Part shown: piece by piece, positions 33,273 through 42,540 of the stretch
How the letters are laid out: every line of letters begins with the position of its first letter
Position numbering within the stretch: the first letter of the stretch is position 1
Assembly: GCA_022180565.1 (NCBI GenBank)
Contig: BQML01000023.1
Coordinates: 1 to 53,795 of the forward strand
Length of the DNA stretch: 53,795 bases
Reading direction: 5' to 3'
Source: Bacteroidia bacterium
GTDB taxonomy: Bacteria; Bacteroidota; Ignavibacteria; UBA10030
Position numbers and translations under genes: made by a program
Notes under the pieces: generated by a model
What the model was told of the DNA's origin: nothing
The model's input: the letters and a program-made list of their open reading frames with translations, nothing else
Databases searched by the model: none

Positions 33273-35408
33273 TCATTCTTGTCTGCCGAGAGGATATTCC
33301 TTCGGAGGTTCGGCTCCCAAGAGATGTTTGACAAAATAATCCCATCGCCGACGCATCATATAATTGTTCTGATTTCCGTATCCATGCTGTTTCAAGGGGA
33401 ACAATAACAGGTCAAAGTCCTTGTTCGCATTGATGAGGGCTTCCACAACAAGGTAGGTGCTGTAGGGAGGAACATTGTTATCCATCATGCCGTGGGCGAG
33501 GAGAAGCTTTCCTTTCAGGTACTTCGCGAAATTCTGATTTGCTTCGATTTCATAGTTGTCGGTGCCGTCGGGATTTCTGAGAAGTGCTCCCTGGTACCTC
33601 TCTCCCCAGTCATCTTCGTATAAGCGCTGATCATGATTGCCGGATTGGGAGACGCCCACCTTGAAGAAATCCGGATACCTGAACATGGCGCTGGTTGTAA
33701 TGAATCCTCCACCGGAGTGTCCCCAGATTCCTGCACGATCAATGTCGATCCAGGGATATTTCTCCGCCAGCTGTTTCATTCCGCCTACCTGATCCGGCAG
33801 GGTATTGTCACGCCCCATGGCGCCGTAGTACGTGTCGTGGAAAGACTTCGATCTGTTGGGGGTTCCCATTCCGTCAATGGTCACCACGATAAACCCAAGT
33901 TCAGCCATGGCTTGCCGGTCGCCGCGCGCGGCCAGGAATGCACGGCTGCCGACACTTCCGGATTGAGGTCCGGGATAGGCATTGTTCACAATCGGGTACT
34001 TCTTGTTCGGGTCGAAATTTGTCGGGCGGAACATCAATCCGTAAATATCAGTCTTTCCGTCCCGTCCTTTCATGGTAATGGGGATCGGGGGTTTCCATCC
34101 CATCGCGGTAAGTTTCGAAATGTCGGCTTTTTCCAAAGGCATCACAAGCCTGCCGTTCTTGTCGTACAGATTCGTCACGGGAGGAACATCCGGTTTCGAG
34201 AACGTGTCGACGAGATAGTTCCCGTCAGGGGACAGTTGAATACTGTGGTGGCCGTCTTCGGGGGTGAGAAGCACGACGTTCTTTCCGTCCAGTCCTATTC
34301 TGTAATAATGGAGAAAATACGGATCACGCCCTTGTTCCCGGCCGTAAGCGCCGAACACCATGGTCCGGTCTTTTTCATCAATCTTCACGATCTGGACCGT
34401 CATTCCGGGCCCTTTCGTGATCTGATTTTTCAATTTGCCGGTGTTCAGATCGTACAGGTAGAGCTGACCCCAGTTGTCGCGTTGCGAGTACCAGATGAAC
34501 TCCTGAGTCTCCCACAGGATCTGCCATTCGCAATTCATCTCGTAATGGGTATCGACCTGTTCATGCAGAATTGTCCTCACCTGACCTGTGGCGGCGTTGG
34601 CGATTCTGACCCAGGCGTCCTTGTGATAGCGGGAAGTCGAAATGAAGGCAAACTGCTTGCCATCGGGACTCCATTTGTAGTCGGCCGTGGTGATGTCGTC
34701 TTCCACCGTGCCGCGATGGAAATCCGGAGGCATTTGGAGACGCACAATTCGCGGACCGTCGATTTCAATGATGACACGATGAATCATTGCCACAATGCTG
34801 TCGCCGGGGAGAGGATATTTCCAGGACTTCAGTTTGGGATGCCCGACCACGGATTCCACGAGGTGCATATCTCCGACGTTGCGTTCATCCTGTTGATGCG
34901 TGGCGATCTTCTTTGAATCGGGGGACCAGAGGATGATGGGTCTGTCGCTCGTTGTCCACCCGGCATTGTCCGTTGCGTAGCCAAAGTTCTCCGTTCCATC
35001 AGTTGTCAACGGTGTTTCCTTCTTCGTGGCTCTGTCTCTGATCCAGAGGTTCCAGTTGCGGATGAAAGCCTCGAGCTTTCCGTCGGGAGAGACGACGGCT
35101 GGGCTTCCGCCGCGGAAGAAGGGCTGTCTGCTCCTTCCCGCCGTGTCTTCGGCTGACGGTGAGTAGGCGGATTTTGTTCGCCTGACGGCATCGACGAGAA
35201 CATACTCGTCCCCTTCGGCCCTCTGTGCCCTATACCAGAACGTAGAGTCTGTTTTCCACGTAACCCGGATGGATCCGTTGAGGACGAGGGGGTTCAGGTT
35301 TTGCGGAAGGAATTTTTCCGCTCGTGCGTAATCGGCCTCTGTCAGCCGTGTTTGGGACGCGGCAAGAAAAGGGAGAACGAAGAGGAGAACGAGAAGCGGC
35401 TTTTTCAT
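33273..35408 (-). CDS. Exported S9 family dipeptidyl/prolyl oligopeptidase
   Basis: A 711-residue serine peptidase: signal peptide (MKKPLLVLLFVLPFLAASQ), an N-terminal DPP IV-type propeller (~40-480) and an alpha/beta hydrolase domain (~490-711). The catalytic Ser is in GIWGHSGGGF, Asp in HGMMDNNVP and His in KQHGYGN. The length and domain order fit DPP IV-like S9B enzymes, which remove X-Pro or X-Ala dipeptides. It lies 88 bases after the S46 dipeptidyl peptidase gene on the same strand, so the two may be co-transcribed and act together on peptides in the periplasm. Confidence 0.93.
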   Translation of the reverse strand: MKKPLLVLLFVLPFLAASQTRLTEADYARAEKFLPQNLNPLVLNGSIRVTWKTDSTFWYRAQRAEGDEYVLVDAVRRTKSAYSPSAEDTAGRSRQPFFRGGSPAVVSPDGKLEAFIRNWNLWIRDRATKKETPLTTDGTENFGYATDNAGWTTSDRPIILWSPDSKKIATHQQDERNVGDMHLVESVVGHPKLKSWKYPLPGDSIVAMIHRVIIEIDGPRIVRLQMPPDFHRGTVEDDITTADYKWSPDGKQFAFISTSRYHKDAWVRIANAATGQVRTILHEQVDTHYEMNCEWQILWETQEFIWYSQRDNWGQLYLYDLNTGKLKNQITKGPGMTVQIVKIDEKDRTMVFGAYGREQGRDPYFLHYYRIGLDGKNVVLLTPEDGHHSIQLSPDGNYLVDTFSKPDVPPVTNLYDKNGRLVMPLEKADISKLTAMGWKPPIPITMKGRDGKTDIYGLMFRPTNFDPNKKYPIVNNAYPGPQSGSVGSRAFLAARGDRQAMAELGFIVVTIDGMGTPNRSKSFHDTYYGAMGRDNTLPDQVGGMKQLAEKYPWIDIDRAGIWGHSGGGFITTSAMFRYPDFFKVGVSQSGNHDQRLYEDDWGERYQGALLRNPDGTDNYEIEANQNFAKYLKGKLLLAHGMMDNNVPPYSTYLVVEALINANKDFDLLLFPLKQHGYGNQNNYMMRRRWDYFVKHLLGAEPPKEYPLGRQE

Positions 35409-35496
35409 GGCTTCCTATTCCAGGGTGTTGTGATGATGGATGTTTTCTGCATGGAAACCGGCGGGACACCGCACTGTTTCCTTCCCGGTCAATGGG

Positions 35497-37647
35497 TTAT
35501 TGGATCGACCCGGCGCGGAGTTCTTTGGCGATCCGGTCGGCTTTATAGATGTCTTCCAACGCTTCGAGGATGCCTGCAGAATGAACGGAAACACAACGGT
35601 TCCTGGTGTCATCGAAAATGAAATCGCCCGGGAGGCTCTCGATGTTGCCGTCGAACGCGATACCCACCACCTCGAGATTCCGGTTTAGCACAGGGCTTCC
35701 CGAATTTCCCCCGATGATGTCGTTCGTGGATATGAAGTTGAACCGAGTGCTCAGATCGAACGACGAAGGCGGATTCTTCCAGCGCTGAGGAATGTTCCAG
35801 GGATCGTTCTTCTGAAAAGCATAGTACCGGTCGTACAGGCCGTAGAAGGTCGTGTACACGGGAGCCAATGTTCCGTTGTATTCATAGTTCTTGACTACGC
35901 CGTCTGCGATTCGGAGAGTGAAGGTCGCATCCGGGGGAATAGAGGTGCCGTAAATGTCGAAGACGGCTTTCCCGAGCACCTGCACGCGCGCCCTCTCGCG
36001 CGCTAGGGCATCGTTGAATCGTTCGCGAACAGTGTTGGCATACGAGGCCGCACCGGTAACGTAGGCGAGAAACGGGTCGGGGAAAGCGGCAATCTCGGAC
36101 GGATGTGCAAGGAGGTTTTGCACAACGCTCGTGTCGGTGAGTCTTGTTCTTTGCATGAGCGAAGCGGCGGCCTCGGCCGGCTCCTGAGTGCCGCGGAATG
36201 CGTTCAAGGCGGCAACGCGCGTCCCGAGGTGTGCCGACGCCCACTGCAGATAAGATGCCAGAACCGCCCGGTCAAGCTCCTCGTTAATCACCATGCCGGC
36301 AATCCTGTTTTTCAGGGTCTCCAGACTCATTCCCCGCATTTCCCTCGCCCGTTCGGCTTCGGGCAAAGCGGACAGGCGGGCGTACTCCGCGAGGGAGTTT
36401 GCCAGCGTCAACACGGTCGGTCGTCCAATGCCGGAGAACGTCAGGGCCTGCACTTCTCCGAACAACGCCGCCTTTTCCTTCTGGATGCTTTCAATATTCG
36501 GCCAGACACTTTCGTAACGGGTTCTGAGATCCGGGCGGGAAGCGACGCTGTTGCGGAACTTCCGCTCGAAATCGCGCTTTCGTGCCATGATCACGGGATC
36601 CCGAAGACCCTTGGTCATGCCGACGTATACTTTCTGGCTGTTCGAAAAACTGAACAACATCGTCTGGTACTGGAGTTTCTGATCCGGATGCTTTTCGAGA
36701 AAAGCGCTGTAGACCGAGACCATGTCGTTCAGACGTTCCAGCACAAACGGATACAGGTGGTCGCGGTTGAATTCCAATTGAGCAACCGTCTGCAGGCGGC
36801 TTGTTCTGCCGGGGTTGCCGATGACGAAGACTGGTTCTCCCTCATGCGCGCCCTCAACACTCCAGCGGAAGTAGTGGTCGGTTTTCAGCGGTTGGCCGTT
36901 ATCGCCGTACACACGGAAGAAGGCAATGTCCAGGTCGTAGCGTGGATACGTGAAGTTGTCATAGTCCCCGCCGAAATAAGCGACCGCCTGTTCAGGGGCA
37001 AAAACGACACGCACATCGTTGTAGCGCTTGTAGCCGTAGACAGAATACTTGCCGCCGTTATAGAAAGTAATGACATTGCACCGCAATCCGGTTTTTTCAG
37101 AATACCGTTTTTCAATTTCTTCGATTTTGGCGGAGCGATTGGCGACGCGTTCTTCATCGGTTTTTCCGGTTTCGAACGCCGTAACAACTTCGTTGGTCAC
37201 GTCTTCCATCAAAACAAGCTGATCGACATACAGCCGGGGGACTTTGCGCTCCTCGGCCAGTGTCGGAGCATAAAAACCGTCCTCCGGCAGATTCTCGCCC
37301 TCTTTGTTGACGGCATCAAGCGCGCCGCGGGCGCAGTGATGGTTGGTGAAGACCAGACCATCGGCGGACACAAAGGAGGCCGAACAGTTCGGGAGGCGGA
37401 GAGATCCAAGGCGCGCCTTTTCGAACCATGCGGAGGATGGAGCGAAATTGTATGTCCGCTTGAAATAATCGATGGGAGGATAGTCGAAGGTCCACATCCT
37501 GCCTGTGTCGAATTCGCCGGCTCGCACCGTGTCGACGTTGAAGAATGAGGACGGGGTTTGTTGTTGCATCACCTCCTGCTGAGATGAGCAGGCGCCGAGA
37601 AGCAAAAGGGGGACGAGAAGAAGAGTGGCTACGCGTTGGGGTTGCAT
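35497..37647 (-). CDS. S46 family dipeptidyl peptidase (DPP7/DPP11 type), lipoprotein
   Basis: A 716-residue protein with a lipobox (LLLLGAC) and the S46 features: TNHHC with the catalytic His, the Asp-bearing NFTYPRYDLDIAFFRVY region, and the nucleophile in GGNSGSPVLN. S46 enzymes release dipeptides from oligopeptides and are typical of FCB bacteria. After the nucleophile the sequence is FDGNIESLPGD. From memory, a Gly in FDGN rather than Arg marks the DPP7 type (hydrophobic P1) instead of the DPP11 type (acidic P1); this needs alignment. The ATG at 37647 has AGGAG upstream and replaces a start eight codons earlier. Confidence 0.93.
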   Translation of the reverse strand: MQPQRVATLLLVPLLLLGACSSQQEVMQQQTPSSFFNVDTVRAGEFDTGRMWTFDYPPIDYFKRTYNFAPSSAWFEKARLGSLRLPNCSASFVSADGLVFTNHHCARGALDAVNKEGENLPEDGFYAPTLAEERKVPRLYVDQLVLMEDVTNEVVTAFETGKTDEERVANRSAKIEEIEKRYSEKTGLRCNVITFYNGGKYSVYGYKRYNDVRVVFAPEQAVAYFGGDYDNFTYPRYDLDIAFFRVYGDNGQPLKTDHYFRWSVEGAHEGEPVFVIGNPGRTSRLQTVAQLEFNRDHLYPFVLERLNDMVSVYSAFLEKHPDQKLQYQTMLFSFSNSQKVYVGMTKGLRDPVIMARKRDFERKFRNSVASRPDLRTRYESVWPNIESIQKEKAALFGEVQALTFSGIGRPTVLTLANSLAEYARLSALPEAERAREMRGMSLETLKNRIAGMVINEELDRAVLASYLQWASAHLGTRVAALNAFRGTQEPAEAAASLMQRTRLTDTSVVQNLLAHPSEIAAFPDPFLAYVTGAASYANTVRERFNDALARERARVQVLGKAVFDIYGTSIPPDATFTLRIADGVVKNYEYNGTLAPVYTTFYGLYDRYYAFQKNDPWNIPQRWKNPPSSFDLSTRFNFISTNDIIGGNSGSPVLNRNLEVVGIAFDGNIESLPGDFIFDDTRNRCVSVHSAGILEALEDIYKADRIAKELRAGSIQ

Positions 37648-37682
37648 TGAGGATTCTCCTGAGATGGTCATGCGGTGGGATC

Positions 37683-37711
37683 AAAGTAGGGAGAAGAAGC
37701 TGAGGATGCAA
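37683..37711 (-). promoter_or_regulatory. Promoter candidate for the S46/S9 genes
   Basis: TTGCAT (37711..37706), 17-bp spacer, TACTTT (37688..37683), about 35 bases before the S46 ATG. The -10 match is modest. Confidence 0.4.
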
Positions 37712-37767
37712 GAAGGAACAACGGCGGGACGGGAACAGGTGAATGGCGGACCTGGAAACAATGGTAA

Positions 37768-37812
37768 GGCGGGACGGCGATGTACGGAGTGTTGCCCGAG
37801 AGCCGTCCCGCC
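37768..37812 (-). terminator. GC-rich stem-loop after the small membrane protein gene
   Basis: GGCGGGACGGC (37768-37778) pairs perfectly with GCCGTCCCGCC (37802-37812) across a 23-base loop. It lies 16 bases after the stop of the gene at 37828-38238. The minus-strand tail is only weakly T-rich, so it could be a terminator or an RNA-stabilising hairpin. Confidence 0.5.
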
Positions 37813-37827
37813 CGAGAATCCGTGGTC

Positions 37828-38238
37828 TTACGCCGTGGCGGCAGCTTTCGGTTTGAACACGATGGACAACGCTATGCCGCAGAGAATGAACTCAGCAATC
37901 GTGTAAAGGAACCATTGCAGCGCCAGCGAGTACGGAATGGGCATCGATGCATACGAACCGTATCCCATCGAGATCCCAAACATCAGGCCGATGTACAGAC
38001 CGTACCGGACCCCTTCCGCGATCCCCTTGTTCTCGTATCCCTTCGAGAAGATCAGCGTGAAGAAGTACGCGACGACCGCATCGACAACGAAGATGATCCA
38101 CGATTTCATCTCCGCCTGCGGCCTCATCATTCCCTCCATCGTCGAATAGATCGGCGACAGCAGGACACCGTGAATAATCATATCGAGAATGATGAGGAGA
38201 ATGAACACGACTCCGGATCCAATCCAGACCTTGTTCAT
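37828..38238 (-). CDS. Small four-helix membrane protein of unknown function
   Basis: A 136-residue protein with four hydrophobic segments at about residues 5-27, 45-65, 80-100 and 108-128. Polar loops carry MRPQAEMKS and FSKGYENKG. No signature known to me. It has a good RBS (GGAGG, 7 bases before ATG), its own promoter (38281-38309) and a stem-loop after it, so it is probably a single-gene transcription unit. Confidence 0.82.
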   Translation of the reverse strand: MNKVWIGSGVVFILLIILDMIIHGVLLSPIYSTMEGMMRPQAEMKSWIIFVVDAVVAYFFTLIFSKGYENKGIAEGVRYGLYIGLMFGISMGYGSYASMPIPYSLALQWFLYTIAEFILCGIALSIVFKPKAAATA

Positions 38239-38280
38239 ATTTCCTCCATGATGGTGGGGGTTGTTGGAGAAAGCCGCTCC

Positions 38281-38309
38281 ATGCTACAAAATCGGCGGGC
38301 AAGAGTCAA
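38281..38309 (-). promoter_or_regulatory. Sigma-70-type promoter for the small membrane protein gene
   Basis: TTGACT (38309..38304), 17-bp spacer, TAGCAT (38286..38281), with a leader of about 35 bases to the ATG at 38238. Confidence 0.6.
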
Positions 38310-38319
38310 GCAGGGCAGA

Positions 38320-39876
38320 TCAGAGCGGGATAACGCCGAAAATGCCGTGACCGACGAGAACAAGAATTCCGACAGTCACGACCCATCCTGCCACATCGAG
38401 TAAGAACCCGCTGCGTGCCATGGAACCAATCGAAATGTAACCGGTTCCGTAGACGAGGGCGTTGGGAGGCGTCGCTACCGGGAGCATAAAGGCCATTGAA
38501 GAGGCGAGTGCGGCACCAACCGCCAGCGTGACCGGTTCCGCGCCCGACGCCGTTGCCACCGATATCACGATGGGAGTCATCATCGAGGTGACAGCCGTGT
38601 TCGAAGTGATTTCCGTCAGCATGTCGACAAGGATGACAACCAGAAAGAGAAGACCCAGGGTACTCTGTGATCCGAACATGCCGACGAACGACGATGCTAT
38701 CAAATTTGCAAGACCGGTACGAAACATGGCGTCCGAAAGCGCTATACCTCCGCCGAACAAGAGTAAGGTCCCCCACTCCACAAAACGGGAATCCTTCCAG
38801 TCGAGAAGGAACGTCCAACTCCGTGTGTCCACCGGAACGATGAAGAGAATGCATCCCGCGGCAATGCCAATCGCATACTCATCGATCCAGCTGAGCGCGC
38901 TGGCGAGAGAGGCAGGGAGAAGATCAGGCCAGAATGGATTCGTAATCCAGAGAAACACCGCGAAGACGAAAACACCGGCCGCGCGGCGTTCGCCCTTTGA
39001 AAGAGGACCAAGCGATGTCTGCTCGGCGAGCATGCGCTCCCTCCCCCCCGGAATGGCAGTGAACTCCGGCGGGTTCATGTTCACCAGGATCCACCAGGCG
39101 AGGGGAATGGAAGCGAGCACGAAAGGAATACCGAAAATCATCCAGTCAAGAAAATTGATAGCGTCGTAAGAGGGGTTGTCGTCAAACGCGGCATTCAGAA
39201 TGCCCAGAGCTATCCCATTCGGCGGCGTTCCAATGACGGTCCCTGCTCCGCCGATCGACGCCGCCCAGGCAATTCCGAGCATCAATGCGGTTCCGAAACG
39301 AGAAGATCCGGGATGAGCGCCAAGGAGAGTCAGGATTCCCAGTCCCAACGGCATCATCATCGCGGCGGCTGCGGTGTTGGAGATCCACATCGAAAGAAAA
39401 GCAGTGATTGCCATGACACCGAAGAGAAGAGTTCGTGCATCGTTGGCGATGGAACCGCGCGTCAGGAACCACAGCGTTAATCGACGATCGAGCTTCCACT
39501 TCTGCATCGCACCGGCCAGGAGAAATCCGCCCATGAAGAGAAAAATGACAGGGTTGGCATAGTGGTAAGCGACCGCGCGGAGGTCGAATTCGACAATCTC
39601 GCCGTTGTGCCATCCCACGGTGTGAAACCAGGGAAGCACCGCCAGAGGGAGAAGCGCGGTTGCCGGAAGCGGTACGGCATCGGTAACCCACCAACTGACC
39701 ATCAGCAGGAGAAGCGCGAGCACCGACTGCATGGAACGAGCAAGGATGTCGGGCGAAAACCCGGACGGTGGAAGAAGACTCCGGGCAGCCTCGAGAAACG
39801 GAGGAAATATGGGAAGCAGATGAACGGCTGCGAAGGCGGCCAATCCCCCAAAGAAGCCAATAACCTTTATCTTCAC
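38320..39876 (-). CDS. SLC13/DASS family sodium-coupled anion transporter
   Basis: A 518-residue permease with about 12 membrane segments and both DASS Ser-Asn-Thr motifs: SNTAAAAMMMPLGLGIL in the first half and TSNTAVTSMMTPIV in the second. These bind sodium and the di- or tricarboxylate or sulfate substrate. The N-terminal WWVTDAVPLPATALLPL segment is also typical. I choose the GTG at 39876, six bases after the M14 stop, with GGAT/AGGA as RBS; the frame begins 33 codons earlier inside the M14 gene. It probably imports a dicarboxylate with sodium. It is co-transcribed with the M14 peptidase. Confidence 0.9.
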   Translation of the reverse strand: MKIKVIGFFGGLAAFAAVHLLPIFPPFLEAARSLLPPSGFSPDILARSMQSVLALLLLMVSWWVTDAVPLPATALLPLAVLPWFHTVGWHNGEIVEFDLRAVAYHYANPVIFLFMGGFLLAGAMQKWKLDRRLTLWFLTRGSIANDARTLLFGVMAITAFLSMWISNTAAAAMMMPLGLGILTLLGAHPGSSRFGTALMLGIAWAASIGGAGTVIGTPPNGIALGILNAAFDDNPSYDAINFLDWMIFGIPFVLASIPLAWWILVNMNPPEFTAIPGGRERMLAEQTSLGPLSKGERRAAGVFVFAVFLWITNPFWPDLLPASLASALSWIDEYAIGIAAGCILFIVPVDTRSWTFLLDWKDSRFVEWGTLLLFGGGIALSDAMFRTGLANLIASSFVGMFGSQSTLGLLFLVVILVDMLTEITSNTAVTSMMTPIVISVATASGAEPVTLAVGAALASSMAFMLPVATPPNALVYGTGYISIGSMARSGFLLDVAGWVVTVGILVLVGHGIFGVIPL

Positions 39877-39881
39877 CGATC

Positions 39882-42470
39882 CTATCCGGTTTCCTCCGGC
39901 GGTCGGGCCGAGGCGGAGGAGATGACCGGTCCAAAAAACAGAGCGTTGAGGAACATACGGTTTGTGCCGAGCCAAAATGCTCGGAAGTTCGGATTGTCGG
40001 CGAACAGGATAACGCGCCCTGATTGAAGCGCCTGGACGACAACGCCCGCCGATCCGGCGATCTTTGTTGCGTACGTTCGATGCATGTATCCGGCCACCAA
40101 AGGGTTTTCCGCGTAACGCATCGGCGTGGCGTATGGGTTGGTCGATGGTTCCAGAATTTGTGAGGTGGTCTTCAAAACAAACAGTGGTGCATCTGCGTAC
40201 CCAAACATCAAGGGATGGGTCCTGTCATATGTCGTGCGGAAGATGGTGCCGGGGAAAGCCAAAGCACGGGTGTAAGATTCGAGAAGAGCGTACTCCTGCG
40301 GGGGTGCCATGGAATCCTTCCGAGCAGGTTCCGCGCGAAACTTTGCGTTCGTCAACTTGTTGTCAATGCACCATCGAACACCCTGCTCCATGGCCAGCAG
40401 GACGCCTCCTCGCTGTACCCATTGTCGAAGCGCCTGCTTCCCCGTGGAATCAATCCCGGCCCCGCCGGAAAGCACAAGCGCCGTATAGCGATCGAGCTTT
40501 ATCGCGCCGAGCGCCTGGGCCTCCAGCACGCTGGTTTCCATGTGCATCCTGTTGTCCAGCAAATGCCAGGCCTCACCCAGGTCGGTTGACACGGTACCCG
40601 ATCCTCCGATTAATCCGACCACAGGGAGGTTCAAGGGTGAGAAATCGGAACTTCCGAGGTCGATACCCGACGGTGTCAAAGCGGTCTCCAGAGCATGAAC
40701 GTTAACACCGTCATCACGCACCGCCAGATCGAGGAGGGCCAGAAGTGTGTCGGCTTTCTCCCTTTGCATGGAGACCGGCAACAGGATTGTTCCTGCCTCG
40801 AATGACCGAAGACCCGATGCTGTTCGGGCTTGAAAGGGCTTTGTGGCAACTCTCGCCAGGATCCCGGCCTTAAGAAACCGATACAGGGAGCGGGGAGCGT
40901 AGTATTCATCCCATTCCATGACGTACGCGTACGCATTTCTTGAACCCGACAGCGAACCTGCAAGAGACGGTGTGACTGCGAGCGGTGGGCCGAGAATGCC
41001 GCGGTTCAGCGACTGGAGCTCAGCCCACGGCAGAGCAAACGCCGCCGGTAGTGTCCACGCCGAAACATCGTAGAACAGACTGTCGGTAAACGTCGTTCTC
41101 CGTTCGAACAGCGATGTGATGAGCCGGTACTGAGGCTGAGCGGTCGGAACGACAAACGCCGATCCTGATTCAAATTGCCGGCCTTCCGCACGAACAGATT
41201 GAATGAGGGGATGGATCAGAATGTGGTGCCGGAGGAGAATGTCGACAAGATGACGCGTGCGCGCCTTATCGTGCGGGGTCCCGAAAACGTATCCTTTCAC
41301 CGGCGCATTCGCCGCCAAACGGACTGCACCCGCAAAGAATGCTCTCTGATGCTCAAGAAGTTCGGTCCGCATTTCCACGGCCGCTTCAAGAGTCGAAAGA
41401 GAAACTGCCACCTGATTGCGGATGGTAAAAGGAAACGAGAGAGGTCCGTTGGGGCTTTCCTGGAGGTGGCCCCGCGAGCTTGCCTGTTCAAAGAGAATAC
41501 CGATACCTCCGGTGATGTCGGGATAGGAAGATCCCTTCCCAATGTAGAAGTCGTCAAAACCCTCCTCCGAATAATAGAGGGATCCGATTGCATTGAGGGC
41601 ACGCTCATGATACCGGGCAATGGCGGTCGTAAGGGATCGTGTTTCGGGCGGGGTCAGGGGATTCTCCCTCGAAGCCACGCCGGGTTGAAAAAAGAACGTG
41701 CTCGATGTGCCCATTTCATGATGATCCGTCAACACGTTCGGACGCCAGCGATAGTACTGCTCAAGCCTGCCTTGTGTTTCGGGATGTTGGACCGGCATCC
41801 AATCGCGATTCAGATCGAACCAATAGTGATTGCCTCGCCCTCCGGGCCACACTTCATTGTGCTCCCGATTGGCAGGATCTCCTACCGGCTGACGACCCTT
41901 ATGCATGTTGACCCATGTTGCGAATCGATTGAGGCCGTCGGGATTGATGGAAGGATTCAGGAGGATAATACAATCGTTCAGCAAACGCTCCACCGCTTCT
42001 CCCTGCGCCGCGGCTAGATGATACGCGACGATGACCGAGGCATTGCTCCCGCTCGGCTCATTTCCGTGGACGCTGTATCCCATCCAGACAATCACAGGCA
42101 TTGAGGCGATGTTCTGTGATCCGGAGGCAGAGGGATCGCTCAAGGAAAGGTGTTGCATTCTCAAGTTTTCGAGATTGCGCTGGTTTTCAGGCGAGGTGAC
42201 GATCATCAGCATCATTTCACGGCTTTCGTACGAACGCCCAAACACTACTCCAGAAAAGCGCGGCGAAATCTCATCGAGGTGCTTCAGGTAGGCATGAATC
42301 TGTTCCGGCGTGAGATGCCATTCACCCACCTGGAACCCGAAGAATGATTCCGGGGTAGGAATCGAGGGATCGTATTTCGTCCCCGCCGGCAAATAGTATT
42401 GAAGCGTCGGTTGAGCTGATGAGGCGGTGACCAGAACGAGAAAGGAAAGAAAACTGAAGAAACGCGGCAC
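39882..42470 (-). CDS. Exported M14 family zinc carboxypeptidase-like protein
   Basis: An 862-residue protein starting with GTG (RBS AGGAG, eight bases upstream) and a signal peptide (about residues 1-19). The M14 domain (~40-350) has the zinc motif GYSVHGNEPSG (HxxE), the Arg/Asn region WFDLNRDWMP, the third ligand His in LTDHHEMG, and a candidate catalytic Glu in ILFEQASSRG. The C-terminal ~400 residues include a class I glutamine amidotransferase-like fold around 610-720 (VVGLIGGSG; ALVLSGGAGID) and a beta-rich tail. This composite architecture is known for large bacterial M14 proteins. It removes C-terminal residues from peptides outside the cytoplasm. Confidence 0.88.
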   Translation of the reverse strand: MPRFFSFLSFLVLVTASSAQPTLQYYLPAGTKYDPSIPTPESFFGFQVGEWHLTPEQIHAYLKHLDEISPRFSGVVFGRSYESREMMLMIVTSPENQRNLENLRMQHLSLSDPSASGSQNIASMPVIVWMGYSVHGNEPSGSNASVIVAYHLAAAQGEAVERLLNDCIILLNPSINPDGLNRFATWVNMHKGRQPVGDPANREHNEVWPGGRGNHYWFDLNRDWMPVQHPETQGRLEQYYRWRPNVLTDHHEMGTSSTFFFQPGVASRENPLTPPETRSLTTAIARYHERALNAIGSLYYSEEGFDDFYIGKGSSYPDITGGIGILFEQASSRGHLQESPNGPLSFPFTIRNQVAVSLSTLEAAVEMRTELLEHQRAFFAGAVRLAANAPVKGYVFGTPHDKARTRHLVDILLRHHILIHPLIQSVRAEGRQFESGSAFVVPTAQPQYRLITSLFERRTTFTDSLFYDVSAWTLPAAFALPWAELQSLNRGILGPPLAVTPSLAGSLSGSRNAYAYVMEWDEYYAPRSLYRFLKAGILARVATKPFQARTASGLRSFEAGTILLPVSMQREKADTLLALLDLAVRDDGVNVHALETALTPSGIDLGSSDFSPLNLPVVGLIGGSGTVSTDLGEAWHLLDNRMHMETSVLEAQALGAIKLDRYTALVLSGGAGIDSTGKQALRQWVQRGGVLLAMEQGVRWCIDNKLTNAKFRAEPARKDSMAPPQEYALLESYTRALAFPGTIFRTTYDRTHPLMFGYADAPLFVLKTTSQILEPSTNPYATPMRYAENPLVAGYMHRTYATKIAGSAGVVVQALQSGRVILFADNPNFRAFWLGTNRMFLNALFFGPVISSASARPPEETG

Positions 42471-42540
42471 GCTAAAGCTCCTTTCATGGTATCGAAATCG
42501 TGAACGGCATCCTCGAGCAGGAGATGCTGGAACCAGGTCT

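Noticed and set aside
33633-34916. A 427-codon plus-strand frame opposite the S9 peptidase
   Set aside because: The opposite strand has an intact catalytic triad and signal peptide; this frame has no recognisable features.
36103-37548. A 481-codon plus-strand frame opposite the S46 peptidase
   Set aside because: Shadow of a strongly supported gene; no RBS, family motif or plausible composition.
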